DNA from: Corinectria fuckeliana
Lineage: Eukaryota > Ascomycota > Sordariomycetes > Hypocreales > Nectriaceae
Assembly (NCBI GenBank): GCA_019137255.1
Contig: WPDH01000067.1
Coordinates: 487,907 to 551,906 of the forward strand
Direction of reading: 5' to 3'
Length of the DNA: 64,000 bases
The first letter of the stretch is position 1. Every line of letters begins with the position of its first letter. The notes beneath the pieces are model-generated. The model had not been told where the DNA came from. It did not search any database and saw nothing but the letters and a program-made list of their open reading frames with translations. Below, piece after piece: positions 35,601 through 48,415 of the stretch. Made by a program: the position numbers and the translations under genes.

Positions 35601-38193
35601 TGCGAATCTCTCATCTGCCGTAGTCTCCCAAGCCACAAGAGCACACCAGGCCTTTCCCCAGATTACACACGCGCGCCATCGCCCCGAAAGACTCAGCCTA
35701 AGGACGAATGTGCGCAACGCGAAGCGGATTATGGACAAGTACGAAGTAGCGTCTGGGAAAATGGACACGACGCTTCAGCTATCAAAGCACGGGACTGCGC
35801 ATATCTCGTGCCGTGTTATTTACTCACGTCGTCCGGCTTCGCCGAGGTCTTCTAGAGCAAGTCCGGCCCCAGGCGCCTTTCCAGATGTGTCATGGCCGTG
35901 ACGTGTTAGACCTGACTATTCTTAGGAGACTATTCTTAGGAGTCCAGACTACATACACGGCTACTAAGTAACTGGTAAACAGTCCAAAAGCGCAAAGCAC
36001 CATACCAGTGTGTCTGGAAGAGTGCTAAGACGCGTTTCATCCTTAAACTGGATCCGTGCTGTTGGGAGTGTTGCCAAACGTCGCTAGGTGCTTCGCCTCA
36101 GGCTGAGGAAGCTCGTGGCATTGAGGTCATCATCATGCTAAAATTCCTTCATCTCGTGGCTCTTCTTCCATGCGAGTTTCAGTCTTCCCCATCTTGCTGC
36201 TTAGCCATCTACTTCTGTAGTATCGAAGCCAATTCCAGCTGATCGTTCATCATGTGAAGCTGCTTTGCATTGTGATGCATTACGCCGGTTGCATCCCGTG
36301 ACAACTAACCGCATCAACAATACCAAGCTTACTCGGGTCCATCCATCCTTTGCACACTTCTTCGTTCCGTTCTCAGTACGCGGTACGAGGCAGCGTCGCC
36401 CTTGACGTTGCCTCTTTGAGGCCTGGGCTATAGGCATCATCGTCCTCGTCGTCATCATCCACTGGCCCGTATTCCAAACTTCGACACGTAGGAGCCAGTC
36501 ATCTCCAGGGGGGGTTCATCACCGCCTTGTACGCTAAACAGTCAGGCTTGGTTTCCGTTTTCCCATCTATAGCAGTCTCTAAAGTCTCCGAGGCGAGAAA
36601 TACATGCGGAAGTGCTAAACACGTCGACGTTTGAGTCGTTTCACACCCCCTTGAAGCCAGTGTTCCTCGAGTTTCAAGCGTTCCAGATGCCTCTGTTCGG
36701 CCGTTCATCTCCAGCGTCAAGTCTCTGCTCGAACCATCTGTACTTAGCTCAGGTACATGTCCTGAGCTCCTCAATGTCTCTGCTCGACAATGCAGGCGGT
36801 ATAAACTCAGATACAAAGGAGACAACGAGCTGTCCGCCGTTCCCTATTTACAGCGAGGCGTTGTCAAACTTATAAAAAGCTCTATTGTCCGTAGCAGAGT
36901 CAGGTCGGCCAACACTCAATTTGATTCGAGGACGGCTAGGAAGTCTTCGTTCTTATAACAATCGTCTTCGCCATATCACAGCGTTGTACCCATCCTCATC
37001 CCCTTCCTCCTCCCTCTAAGCCTCACGCAGTGTGTCCAGCGAACAAAACATTGAAAAAGGGAACTTTGATTTTCTATCGCCTGTACTCCTTCATCAACTC
37101 ATTTCCATCCCCGACTCTTCGTCCTTCAGAGCTCTCCACCTTCCGCAACAAATTATCAGCCTGCCACCCAGCCAGTTACCCTCAAAGTTCAAAGCTGCAG
37201 TCCAACCTTGCATCCCTACCATCCTAGCCACTCCAGGAAGACAAATGGGGAAAGATTACAGAAAAAATACAGGCTAAACAGAGAACGATGCAGCATGGGA
37301 ATTCGCAGCAGTACAAGAAAACGCACCAAGAACGCAATGCGAGAGCGAAGCCGAGAGGGAGTCGTTCACGATGTCCGTGCTGAGCCGTCACCAAGATAGC
37401 TCTCCATCCACCGGAGTCCAAAAGGGCTCTTCGCCATTCCAACTTTCATCATTTCCATTCTGCGTCATACCCCAGCGGCAACTTCCACATGTACCAGCCA
37501 ATTTTCCTCGCACCTCGTAGGCGGTTGCGATTGTCGTTGCCGTTGCCAGGGCCTGGAGCAGTTGTGAGTTGAAAGGAGAGAGCGTTGTGACTTGGATCAT
37601 CGTAGTGTATTATCTCGAGGTCTGAAATTTTTGGCTCGGTGTAACCGTCAACTCCCAAGCAGGCCCTTTGGATCATCGTTCTCCAGTCCTTTCTCTTCGG
37701 ATTCGCCTCGAGTGAAAAGAAAGATCGAAACTGAGACTGGCACGAGAGCCGGCAGTACACAAAAGGCCACTGAAGACACAGAAAAATCCCATCCAGTAAT
37801 ACAACGGCCCATTACTAACAACTCAAGGTTGTGTCAGGAAAGGGGAAACTATGGTGCAGAGAATTTTGCAGTCGAGACGCAAAGAGAACAAGGATTAAAG
37901 GAAAAAGAAGAGGTATCGCATCAGCTAGTGTGTGTCCCCACGCCATCAAGGGGAAACAGCCCACATTCGAGTCTTCGCGTCCGGTCGGGGAATTTCGTCG
38001 GTAAGGGGTATGTGTGAGAAGGTACGGTTCGTCACTTCGTCCTGCGTACGCCAACTGTCGCAAGTAAGATGGGCGTGACTGGTCTTCGAGATTGGTGGAC
38101 AATATGGTCGTGTGAACGCAGATGGTATGGGCTGTAGGGCGTTCTGGGGTTCGTATATCCAGACAAAACTTCCATCGTATTCGCAGACGGGGT
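32601..38193. other. Gene-free spacer of about 5.6 kb between phosducin-like and G beta genes
   Basis: The right end is the 3' flank of the G beta gene, the left end the promoter of the phosducin-like gene. Frames are short and overlapping on both strands; none carries a domain I recognise. A poly-G run lies near 32885 and an AAAAT microsatellite at 34467-34489. An unannotated RNA gene could not be excluded by reading. Confidence 0.4.
34467..34489. repeat. AAAAT/ATAAA microsatellite
   Basis: About four units of a 6-base ATAAAA-type repeat in locally A/T-rich sequence. Confidence 0.7.
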
Positions 38194-39620
38194 CTAGTAG
38201 GCCCAGATTTTGAGCTGGAGCGAGGGTTAGCCAAAGCCCCATGGGATTGCTTGTGTATTGCGCAGGAAGCAAAGCTAGACATCTCAATTGCGAGACACGG
38301 AAAAGGGCTACATACCAGAGAATCCCAAGAACCAGTGCACAGGCTGGTGCCGTCGTTGCTCACGCCAAGGCAGCTGACACGGTTCTCGTGGCCAACGAGA
38401 GATCCAACCTTCTCGCCTCGGGTAATATCCCAGACCTATTCCACGTAATCAGCACAAGCGCGCACAATTGGGAGGGCTGGGGGACGCGTACCTTGCACTC
38501 AAAGTCGTCGTAGCCAGCGAACAGCAATCGTCCGGACACAGACGTAGCAACGGAGGTGATACCGCAGAGGATAGATTCCGACTACCGATCACGTTAGCGC
38601 GCGAGGTCCGAGGTCCAATTTACCGGGCCCACTTACCCCGTAGAGGTTCAATTCACGATCAGCGCGAATATCGAATAGGCGGCAGGTGGCGTCGTCGGAG
38701 CCAGTCACGAAAGAGTGGCCGTCGGGAAAGAATTGGATGGCGTTGATGTCCGACTCGTGGCCGGCAAAGGTCTGGACGGCCTTGCCAGCTCGGATATCCC
38801 AGAGCTTAGCGAAGGCATCGCAGGCACCTGAGATGAAGGTGTTCTGGTTGGTAGGGTTGAGACTAATGCTCATGACATCGCCGAGGTGATCGGCGAACTC
38901 AGTAACTTTCTGGCCCGTCTCAATGTCCCACTTCATGCAGGTCATGTCACCAGACGAGGTGAGGATGCTGCGGTCATTGATGAAGCGACAGCAGGACAGG
39001 TAGCCAGCATGGCCAGAGAGCTCGCGAGCGACGCGCGTAGGACCATCGCGCTGTTGGTTGAGGTTGTAGATTGAGCAGATGTTGTCGAGACCACCGCAGG
39101 CAACGAAATTGCCGCTGGGGGCGTATGCGCAGGTCATGACCCAGGAGGAGCGGAGTGGGATGGCATGAACCTTGTTCGTAGTGTAGGCGTCCCATATGAT
39201 AAGCTTGCCATCCTGCGAGGCGGAGACCAGGTGCCTTCGGTCGGTCGACCAGTGCATGGCGTAGATCTTGGCTAGATGCCCCTTGAGTGTCCGCTTGGCC
39301 TTCATGAGCTGGTTCTTGGGAATGGGCTCGTGAGCCTGTTGCGCGACAGCACGAACTATAGTTGACATACGGATTAGCATTGTTTTGGAGCTGGCCCAGG
39401 GAGGCAGAGGCCATTCGGCGTGCGGCGGCGACCCCGGCATGCGTTATCGTCGTCATCGCCGAAACCACGAAGCGAGGCTAGGGCACGTACGGGTGGTGTC
39501 GGCGAGGTCATCCTTCTTCCTCTTGATGCGGTCTTTCAGTGTCTCGGCTTCGCGGCGGGCCTGCTGGATTCGCGACTGCATAGCCTCGGGCGAGACGTCG
39601 CTGGCGCCTTGCGAGTTCAT
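38194..39620 (-). CDS. gnb-1: Heterotrimeric G-protein beta subunit (WD40)
   Basis: Plasma-membrane signalling subunit that pairs with G gamma and links receptors to MAPK and cAMP pathways. Five exons: 39620-39491, 39355-38637, 38581-38492, 38435-38316 and 38214-38194, giving 359 residues, the standard size for fungal G beta. Residues 8-43 form the G gamma-binding coiled coil ([20 protein letters not shown]). Seven WD40 repeats follow, for example [81 protein letters not shown] and the final TGSWDSLLKIWAY. The last exon encodes only LKIWAY and stop. All donors are GTRNGY and all acceptors YAG. It lies near the phosducin-like gene on the same strand. Orthologues are known as gnb-1, sfaD, MGB1 and GPB1. 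Confidence 0.97.
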
Positions 39621-42600
39621 TGTGATCGGGCAGAGGTTCGACGGCGAGGGCGGAGGAGGTTGGGGACGAGAAGACCAGAGTTCAGAGCGACGGCGAGGGA
39701 CGATGAGCGAGCAGACTCGGATCGGCCTCAGTGATAGCGGTACAGTCGTCGGGAGGGCGAAGATGGTGATGGCGATGGTGGGATGGGATATTGGTCGCCG
39801 CAGGTCGTCGGACAGAATGGGTTGGGTTGGATTGAGATGGCTGGACGGAATGGAATCGACGACACGACTGCACCTGGGCGAGAGTGGGTGTGGAGAGGGA
39901 GAGAGAGAAGTGAGAGTGAGAGGCAGTTAGGGGGAGGGAATGCAAGCTCCAGGGGGGTGAGCGGGCCTACTAAGCCAGTCGCAGCAGCGCTGGGGAAGAA
40001 AGGAAAGAAGGGGGAGTCGAAGAGGGGTCGAGCTGTCGAATTTCGGCCGGGGGGGTTCTTAGGGGGCTCTTCTTTCAGTGGATGTGGGTACCTAGAGTAC
40101 CTAAACAGTAGGTGGTAGCAGTGGACGAGCCAGTGAACGAAGGCCTCCACTGGGAAATCCGCCCGGGTAGTAGTGGGCTGGAGCCAGACAGGGGGGGTCA
40201 AAGAGCGGGCAGGGGGAGGGGAATTGCCTTGTGAGGAGGAGGTACTTCATACATGACGGTAGTGACTGAGTACGTAGTAAGGGCAGCAAGTAGTACAGGA
40301 CTGGGTTTTGCCCAGGGCGTTGGATTGGATACCCAGGTACCTAGCTACTTCCAGGTTAACATGTACAATTTCATCTCGAGTCGGTTGGATGGGAGACAGC
40401 GCACAGTATGAACTCACGTAGTAGTATATCCGGCAGAAAGTAGGTACCTATCTGACTCCGAGCATTTGTCATCCGTGTGAGTATCACTCGAAGGGGAAGA
40501 AATCAAAAGGAAGTCCACCGTCAAAAAGAAAAGACAGCGAGCCGGGGGTCCGAAGAAGGAAACAGAACTGGTGGGTGGCATGAGACGGGTCCCAATTGAT
40601 CCATGGATCTGGGATGGAAGACGCCGTAGAATAGGTGGGATGGGAAAGGACGCCGTCGCCCCGACGGCGACGGCCGCAGAGTTGCAGTGGTGCATCCAGC
40701 GTGCTTTCTGCGCTACTTGGGTACATCCATTTTATTTGCCCTCAGCGTGTGTTTTGCATGTATCTGCCCAGCATGCCGGCAGACAGGCACACCTCACTAG
40801 CAACATGAGCATGCAGCATCCCACCCTCCATTCATCCATTAGTACTTGAAGCAGAAATTAGGCGTGCTGACTCCTTCTACGAGCAAAGAATACTAAGGTA
40901 CCTAGGCAAGTACCTAGACACCATCTCCGACGAAGGCCTCGAGCAGCCCGCCCTCAACCCTCCAGATTGCGCCAGATTACAGTGGAGTGGAAGCTAAGGC
41001 GCTGAGGTGATCCCCCCGGCCGGAAGTATCAAGCCACCCAAACTCCGCGTGCTGGTACGAGTTCTCGAGCTGGACACTGATTTAGCACAGATTACCTAGT
41101 AGCTGGTAGCTTGAGGCTGGCCATGGCCCCGGGCGAGCTAGGTACTAGTAGGGCCTCTCGAGCTGGCGCTGCCAGTCTCTCCTTGTTCCATATCCGTACC
41201 TCGTACTTTTATTACTAACATGAAGCTCTACTCGCGCCATTGCCAAATCAATCGACTCGGAAGCGAGGCCCGGGCATAAGTTTGCCTAGGTACTAGGTAT
41301 TTTCCGGCCTGTAGTGGCCCCGGAGTTAGAAATCTTCCCGCTTCCAATTCGGCCTTTGGTCAAAATATTGCGTACATACATCGCAGATCAAGGACACCAC
41401 GTCTGGTCTGGAATAACGGGAGCTCGTCAGCCTAGGAGCCGAGCAGTCACACTGTGCAGTATGTGTGGTTGATGGCCACAATTACTCTCCACCATTTTTC
41501 GAAGAAGGCGCCGCAACTGACTCGACACTGCCCGGCCAGTCTACCCAACGTCATATCAAACGCATACAGAGCGACACGCGTGTACGTTCACCTTCTAGGC
41601 TGTTACAACTCCTTTGACAAATATGCATGTATAGCTCTGGAGTGTTATACGGACGGTGTTCCACTCCGCGAAATACATACGAATAAATACACGCACGAAC
41701 GCACTACCATTATGGAGCAACCTCCTGCAAGCCCTTCCCGGGGAACAAGGACTGGGTGGAGGATCCTGTGGAGCCCTTCCAAGGAGCTCTGCTCTTTCTG
41801 AGGACCCTCCAACTGCCCGCCGCCTGAGTGAGGCTCCCATCGGCTGACGGGCGTGCGTTGCCCCGGTCGTCGATCATGCTGGGTCGTCTTCGCACGAGCA
41901 ACGAGCAACGAGCAGTCAACAATGATTCGGGACAATGCGGGTGTGTCTACGAAATAGGCCTACTTGGTGCAAATAGACTGTCGGTCAAGATTTGTTCCTG
42001 TGTGTGGCCCCTCGGAGTAGGCCTTGCAAGCCACTACCCCCGATCCCACGATGGGCTTGTACTCCATGCCCACTAACATGTTCACACTTCCCTCCGTCGT
42101 ACGACAAGCACATTCCCCGGCCCAGCCTAAGGCATCCAGTCGTCGTCCTGGCTCCTTACTAGGCCTACGTACGAGTCCCTGGACGCCCCTGAGAAGACGA
42201 GCGCCACCTATTGACCTCGTCGACCCGACAAGCAGGGGGTCGTGCAACTGCAAGTAGCGACTGCGACGCTGGTTCTCCCGTACCTGCAGCAAAGATGCAG
42301 CCTCCCCCAGCCGTGATGCACCAACGCGGCGCCACTGCAGCACCCCCAATATCATAGCACAGCTTCCCTCCATCGATTCCTGGATTTGCTCTCCAACCCA
42401 TGCTTACTTAGATGACACTACTATGGACGTAATTCTCCAATTGCATCCTTTGTTCCCCTTATTCCCAGTTCCTGACCAAACTCGGTCGGTTCGCATACAA
42501 ACAAGCCCTTCTGGCCCGTCGACTTCATCTGCAGCAACCGCGTGGCACTAAGATTCGCCATTGGCGCCCTCATATCATGTAGTGGCCGCCCACTTCCTCA

Positions 42601-44399
42601 CCACCAAATAACCCGGAGGCGAGAGGGCGCGAGACTTTCACGACGGAGACGACTCGCCCACTTTGGCAAGTGTACGTATCAGCCAGAGCACCCACCTCAA
42701 GGCCGGCGCAATTTGCGATGTCCTCCAAATGACCCGCAAGCATCCACTCGCGCGGTCGACCACCCCCGGGGGCTCCCCGGTAGCCTCAATCCCAACCCGG
42801 TCGGGCCTGGTTAACCTTGGAGGCCATCCCTGCAGCGTCTCTTTCGCCGGAAGGCTGTGTAGCAGGGGGATGTTGGCATTGCCATTTGCCGCACAGAAGA
42901 TGTCAGTCAGTACTCGCGATGCTAGCTCGGGGCCGAAGCTGGTGATGCTCATAATTGGTCCCCAAAACATGAGGACCTGTCACCATGTTAATGGCCCCTA
43001 CATTGTATGCTAACAGTTCCCTGTCGGTGTTCTTACATTGAAGTATCGGTCGTGCCAGACAATCTCCGGCCTACTCCAACTGAGCTTCAACCTCTGCTGT
43101 TCCCGTCCTAAAGTCGACCCGGTACTGTTTGCCAAGCCAGCAGTCTATCGACCCCGGACCAGCTTTGAATGACGAGGTACCAATAATTGGGATGCGATAT
43201 AACTGTAATATTTTACTACTTATGTACCACGGTCGCCAACACGACACTGTTCCGGAAATGGCCTCAGTCGATATCCATCTCTCCTGACGATCTTAGAGTT
43301 CTAGGACTTTGGTCCTGGTTGGGACCGAGCTTGGCTTCCCAGCTTGGCTCCCTTCACTATTATTATGCCTTTTCCCATGGCCTTGTCCCATGGCCTTGAA
43401 CTCGCCCGAGGATGCTTCCAACGGTTGGTGGCCGCGAACGTCTCCTGTCTCTCTTCCCGCGTGATACGACAGATTTTGAGACCGTCCCTCACGAACCCAA
43501 ACCCTGGTTGATCCCGCAGTCTTATGTTCAGATTGTGATGCGACCCTACGGAAAAACTTGTCTGCCACGATAGCGGTTAAAGGAATAGGCCTCCTAGCCT
43601 CCTATGTTCATCAATTACCTTCCACCCCCATCACATCAGACCGAGGTAGATCGTTCCCTGGGCGGTTGTTGGTTCCCGCCGCCAATGCATTAGCGATCTA
43701 ATCTGCGCACCGTTCTCCAACCTGCGCAGTCTATATTTTCTTTTGATCCTGAGGACTGGAACAGATCTGCGACCAGAGCGAATGACAGGGCTCCTAAATT
43801 AAACATGCACATGAGACTTTGTGCCACATCGCGCCATCCCTGCCCTCTGTCCTTCTGTGCAGTCGGCCTGCATATACTATGTATTTTCTTCCTCCCCCCG
43901 ATGATTGGTTACTCACCCAAGACCTGCATCCCCAATGTCTCAGGCTTCAACCTAGCAAGAGATTTGGCTTCTTCCGGCTGTCTTACCATGGGCCCAATTA
44001 GGAGCAGTCACACCAAACTGTGGAGAGCATCCTGTATCTCCGAATGCATCCATGTTCGAGTCGTGATAACTACCTACTTAGTGGCTCGTGGCTTACCCTA
44101 TACTTTCAGCTCGATCCGACCACGACAAGCACAATATGCCTGAGTAGATACTCGATTTCGGAGCTTTAGTAAGTGAATCATAAAGAATGTCCTAATATAT
44201 AGACCACCCCTATTTTGGCCAATGCTAATGGTCGACGGCATTTCTAACCGTCGGACTGAGAACCTTTCGACGTCGAAAAGATTTGCTGATTGACATTGTG
44301 TTGAAAAGGCGATCTGTACTATGATGATCCCTAACGGTCATTTGCGGGTCATTTGCTAGGTTGTTAGGTTCTCCCATCTTTTGTCTAATTCTCGTCTAT
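39621..44399. other. Gene-free spacer of about 4.8 kb
   Basis: Promoter of the G beta gene at the left; 3' flank of acetoacetyl-CoA synthetase at the right. Many short palindromes built from GGTACC and CCTAGG occur (for example near 40335, 40899 and 41284). Frames such as 42638-42970 (-) look protein-like in parts but have no recognisable domain. The last 250 bases are A/T-rich. Confidence 0.4.
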
Positions 44400-46756
44400 C
44401 TAATGGGCCTTTGCCCACTCCTTGAACCAGTCTAACGCCTCAGGGTTGGCAACGCTCGCGTTCGTCTTGATTTGCATGCCCGAGAGGATCTGCTTTACGG
44501 CAACCTCGATCCTGTTCTTGATGTTAGATTATCTCACACGCAGGCTATCGTACGACTAGAAACCGACGAAAACACTTACTTCTTGCCGTTGCCTGTCTTG
44601 GGTACACCACCGCCGCATTCCTCCACGACGCCCGGGACGTGCCGAGGGCTCAACTCCCCCTTAATTTTGGCCTTGATGCGGCTTCGCAAGTCGTCGTCAA
44701 ACGTCTTCCCCGGCACCATGACGACGAAGAGACACACCACCTCGTCCGTGTCCTCTGCCCGGCGCCGGCCCACGCACACGGCATCTTCGATCTCGGCAGC
44801 GAAGAAGCGTGTCAAAATGTTGTAGATCTCGGCCGACCCGAACCGCACTCCCGACGGCTTTAGCACACCATCTGATCTGCCCAGCATGACGAGGCTGCCC
44901 GTTCCCGAGTCGGGAATCGTGACGAAGTCGCCGTGGTGCCACACCGCGCCCTCGGCATCGCAGATGTCGGCGAACCGCTCGAAGTATGCCGCCTGGTACT
45001 TGGCCTCGCCACCCACGCCGAAGAAGGTCAATGGTTGGCAGGGAAAGGGGCGCACGCAGACCAGGTCGCCCGGCTCGCCGGCGGGGACGGGTTCGCCGGT
45101 GATGGTGTCGACGACGCGGATGGCCATGCCCAGACCTGCGCACTGGATCTCGCCCACGCGGACGGGGAGCAGCGGACAGGGAGCGCCGAAGAGCGATATG
45201 ATGTCCGTGCCGCCCGTGATGGAGGCTAGGTTGACGTGCGCGGGGAACGCCTCATACACAAATTTGAACGTCGAAGGGGGAAGAGGCGAGGCCGTTGAGT
45301 AGATGGCCTGGAGGCGGGAGAGATCGATGCCCGGCTCGCGGACGGGATATACTCCGTTGGCCTCGAGAGCTGTGAGATAGGCGGCCGAGGTGCCAAAGTG
45401 GGTGACTTCGAGATCGGACAGGAGGCGCGGTAAGGAGAGATGGCCCTGCGGACGGAAGGGCGAGCCGGAGTAGACGATGACGGTGGCTCCGACGGCGAGC
45501 GCGCCGATGCTCCAGTGCCACATCATCCACGAGGTGGTGGTGTAGTAGAGCATCCGCGAGGAGCTCGATAGCGAGCAATGCAGCATGTGCTCCTTCTTGT
45601 GCTGGATGAGCGTTCCGAGGGCCGTGTGGACGATGGCCTTGGGCAGACCGGTCGTACCGCTGGAGTATAGCACGTAGAGAGGGTGCGAGGGCGGGAGCTG
45701 TTCGAACTTCAGGGGCTCGTCTGGTGCGGACGCCAGAAGTTTGACGTACTCGATGGCGGTGACTCCCTGCGCGGCGACCTCTTCGAGCCCGAGCCCTCCA
45801 GCGCGGATGTTGTCGATGACGACGACGGTCTGGAGTCCCAAGGGGCGTAAAGCCGCGACGATCTCGGTCGTCTTGGACACGCTGGACCACTCCTTGCCAT
45901 TGTACACGGTGCCGTTGTCCGCAAAGAGCACCTTGGGCGCGATCTGGACCAAGCGGTCTAGGACGGCACTGACGCCGTTGTCGGGACTAATACCGGTCCA
46001 AATAGCGCCCACGGCGGCGGTGGCGAGCATGGCGACGAGGGCCTCGACATGGTTGGAGACGTAGCCGGCGACGACGTCGTGCCGCTTGAGGCCCGCGGCG
46101 CGCAGGGCGTTGGAGCAGCGGCGGACGGCGTCGCGGAGATCGGCCCAGGAGGTGGTGACGGTGGAGCCCGGGAGCTCGGTGAGGGTGATGACGGCCGGGG
46201 CGGACGGGGCGGGCGCCGGGGACGTGGCGGGGAACAGCAGGTTTTCGGCGAAGTTCAGGCGGGCAGAGGAGAAGAAGTCCGGGCGGGGATACATGGGCGC
46301 ATTGAGGGGGAGGACCTATATTGTTAGGATGATGAGCTTTAGACGACATGGGTATGATGTGTGGGAATGGTCAATGGCAATGGGCCGGGCTTGGAGGTGA
46401 CCCGGCGCAATACCGCCTTATGCCGGCAGTAAGTCTCACATGAGATGCCGTTCCCAAGTGCACCAGCCTTATGTGCGTTGACAGAAGATTGTGCGCCAGT
46501 ATAACCACCTACGGAGGCATTGACATACCTGATCAAAGGGCTTGGATGCGGTAATGCCCACAAAATGCCAGACCTCCTCCCAGAACAGCGCCACGTTATC
46601 AATGGACCACTGGTAGAGCGTCGGGTAGTCGTCGAGGCTGAGCCCATGCTTCTTGTTGACGTGCTTGACGAAGCGCCAGATGGGCGTCGACGTAGGGTCT
46701 GGATGGCTCCAGAGCTCGTCCGCGGGGGGCTTCTTGTCGGTCGACGGGACGGCCAT
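44400..46756 (-). CDS. Acetoacetyl-CoA synthetase (AMP-forming, EC 6.2.1.16)
   Basis: Activates acetoacetate to acetoacetyl-CoA with ATP, feeding ketone carbon into sterol and lipid synthesis. Exons 46756-46529, 46315-44580 and 44511-44400 give 691 residues. The start chosen is MAVPSTDKKPP; an upstream in-frame extension is hydrophobic and looks untranslated. The N-terminal ACAS-type region has ELWSHPDPTSTPIWRF, LSLDDYPTLYQWSIDN and SARLNFAENLLFP. The adenylation P-loop YSSGTTGLPKAIVH is at about 293-306. Other family motifs are YTTTSWMMWHW, SITGGTDIISLF, WHHGDFVTI and GRSDGVLKPSGVRFGSAEIYN. The C-terminal PKTGNGKK, carrying the catalytic Lys near 654, is split by intron 2. TSWMMWHW and GTDIISLF distinguish acetoacetyl- from acetyl-CoA synthetase. 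Lcb2 lies divergently 4.4 kb away. Confidence 0.94.
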
Positions 46757-48375
46757 GGCTGCGACGAGTGCGATGAGGTGGATAGCCCCGAGCGAGCTTG
46801 AGAGGGCGAAGAAGGCGAGATATGCCCGGAGAAGGGGGGAACCTTGTTGGGGAGAGAGGAAACGACGGCGAAAATGCCGGCCGCTCGGGATCAGGCGGCA
46901 GTTGGGGAAGAGGAGGAGGAGGGATATATGAGTAACACGATGGATATAAGAGACAGACGAGAGACACAGACACAGGCGCAACGAGCAAAGTGTGGAATGA
47001 AGGTGGGCTGCTATGCGACTATAATTTCTGCAGCGTCGAGGCTATTTTGGCAGTGTGCAATACCCTCCCTCCTCTTGTCTTGCTGTTCCGAGGCTGCGGC
47101 GCGGAACCACCAAGCTCGCACGCAGTTCTCTCGGTCCATGGCCGTGGGAAGCCGCCCTCTTCCGCGTCGTCTCGGCTCGCCGACCCCGCTTGACGCGCCG
47201 GTCTCTGATGTGGCGGGTGGTGGGGGAGGCTGATGAGATCTGTGGCTGGTGCGCATGTGGCGGCTCAGACATTGGATCTTTACCCAAACCGGACAAGCAT
47301 CTCGACGTCCGTGTGTACGAAGTAGATTACTAGATATTGATTTCTACCCCTATCACGAGAGGCTCAGTAATGGGAGGCCAGACAGCGTCATGACTAGGGC
47401 AGTCCAGCAAGAAGAGAACAGGACGGGAAGACTGTATCGAATAGGACGGGCAGTACATTAAACAGGACGAGTGGTTGCTTGGGACGGAGGCCTGGAAAAG
47501 GTGATTAACGGACGGTCCATATCTCATTGCTGGGGTTTGATGGTGATTGAAGACCCCAGTTTCCCGAGATTACACCATATTCGGAGTTTTGGACAAAAGG
47601 CAGGACCACGCTACGGAGCACTCGATCTTCCCGAGCCCGCCGGCTGTGCCGTAGACCGTTTGCATCCTTGAGACGAGAGGAGCTGCTACGTACGTCACGT
47701 TGTCGGTCGTCGTTGATCTTTTTGTCTTCTTGTCCGATGACCCCCTCGTGATGGGCGGAGCCCAGCGGAAGCGAGCGTGAGCTGATGGCGAAGTTGGCAT
47801 GGAGACTACCGGCGGCGACACGATATCAGTCCGGGACTGAATGGGACGATTAAATCGGGAATCTGGATGCACCTGGCCCAACGCCATTGCCCGGCATCAT
47901 ATCTGTGAAGCAGGCGCGTTGAATGCCATTGCTATCTTGCGGGGGGTCCCGGCGTGCATTAGCTGGGCTGCCGGAGAAGCTTGAGAGCTGGCGGTGAAGG
48001 GTCCGCGAGGCCGGACAGAGTCAAGCCCGGGCGCCGAGGATGCATGTCGCGCGTCGCGGCTGTCTAGTGAGATGCGAAGTAACCCATGCCATGCGGAGGA
48101 TGCTGTGCTGTGATTGAAGAGGTGCCGGCCGTTGGGGAGACTGCTCGAGGAGGGGCACTGTCCAACCACGCTGGCGCATCTTGCCATCTTGCATCGTACG
48201 GAGTACGTAGTATGTATATCGGATCATGTAGGCATATAGGCGCTTGTCGTGCGTGCTGTACATGAGGCATTCAATTCATACGATGCATCTGTCTCGCATC
48301 CGCGGCGAGTCGAAACTGGAGCACCCATGTTGTTGTCCGAAAACGAAGGCGAAGAGGCAAGGTGAGGTGAGGTGA

Positions 48376-48415
48376 TTTGACTTGATTTGACTTGACTTGA
48401 CTTGACTTGACTTGA
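48376..48415. repeat. TTGAC pentanucleotide repeat
   Basis: About eight units of TTGAC/CTTGA, one carrying an ATT variant. The preceding GGTGA units form a second short array. Confidence 0.85.

Noticed and set aside
40571..44143. Several 90-115 codon frames in the G beta / acetoacetyl-CoA synthetase spacer
   Set aside because: They overlap one another on both strands, lack domains and cannot be joined by convincing introns.
46757..46981. N-terminal extension of acetoacetyl-CoA synthetase
   Set aside because: In frame and open, but Leu/Ser/Pro-rich with no conservation pattern. The MAVPSTDKK start gives the usual family length.
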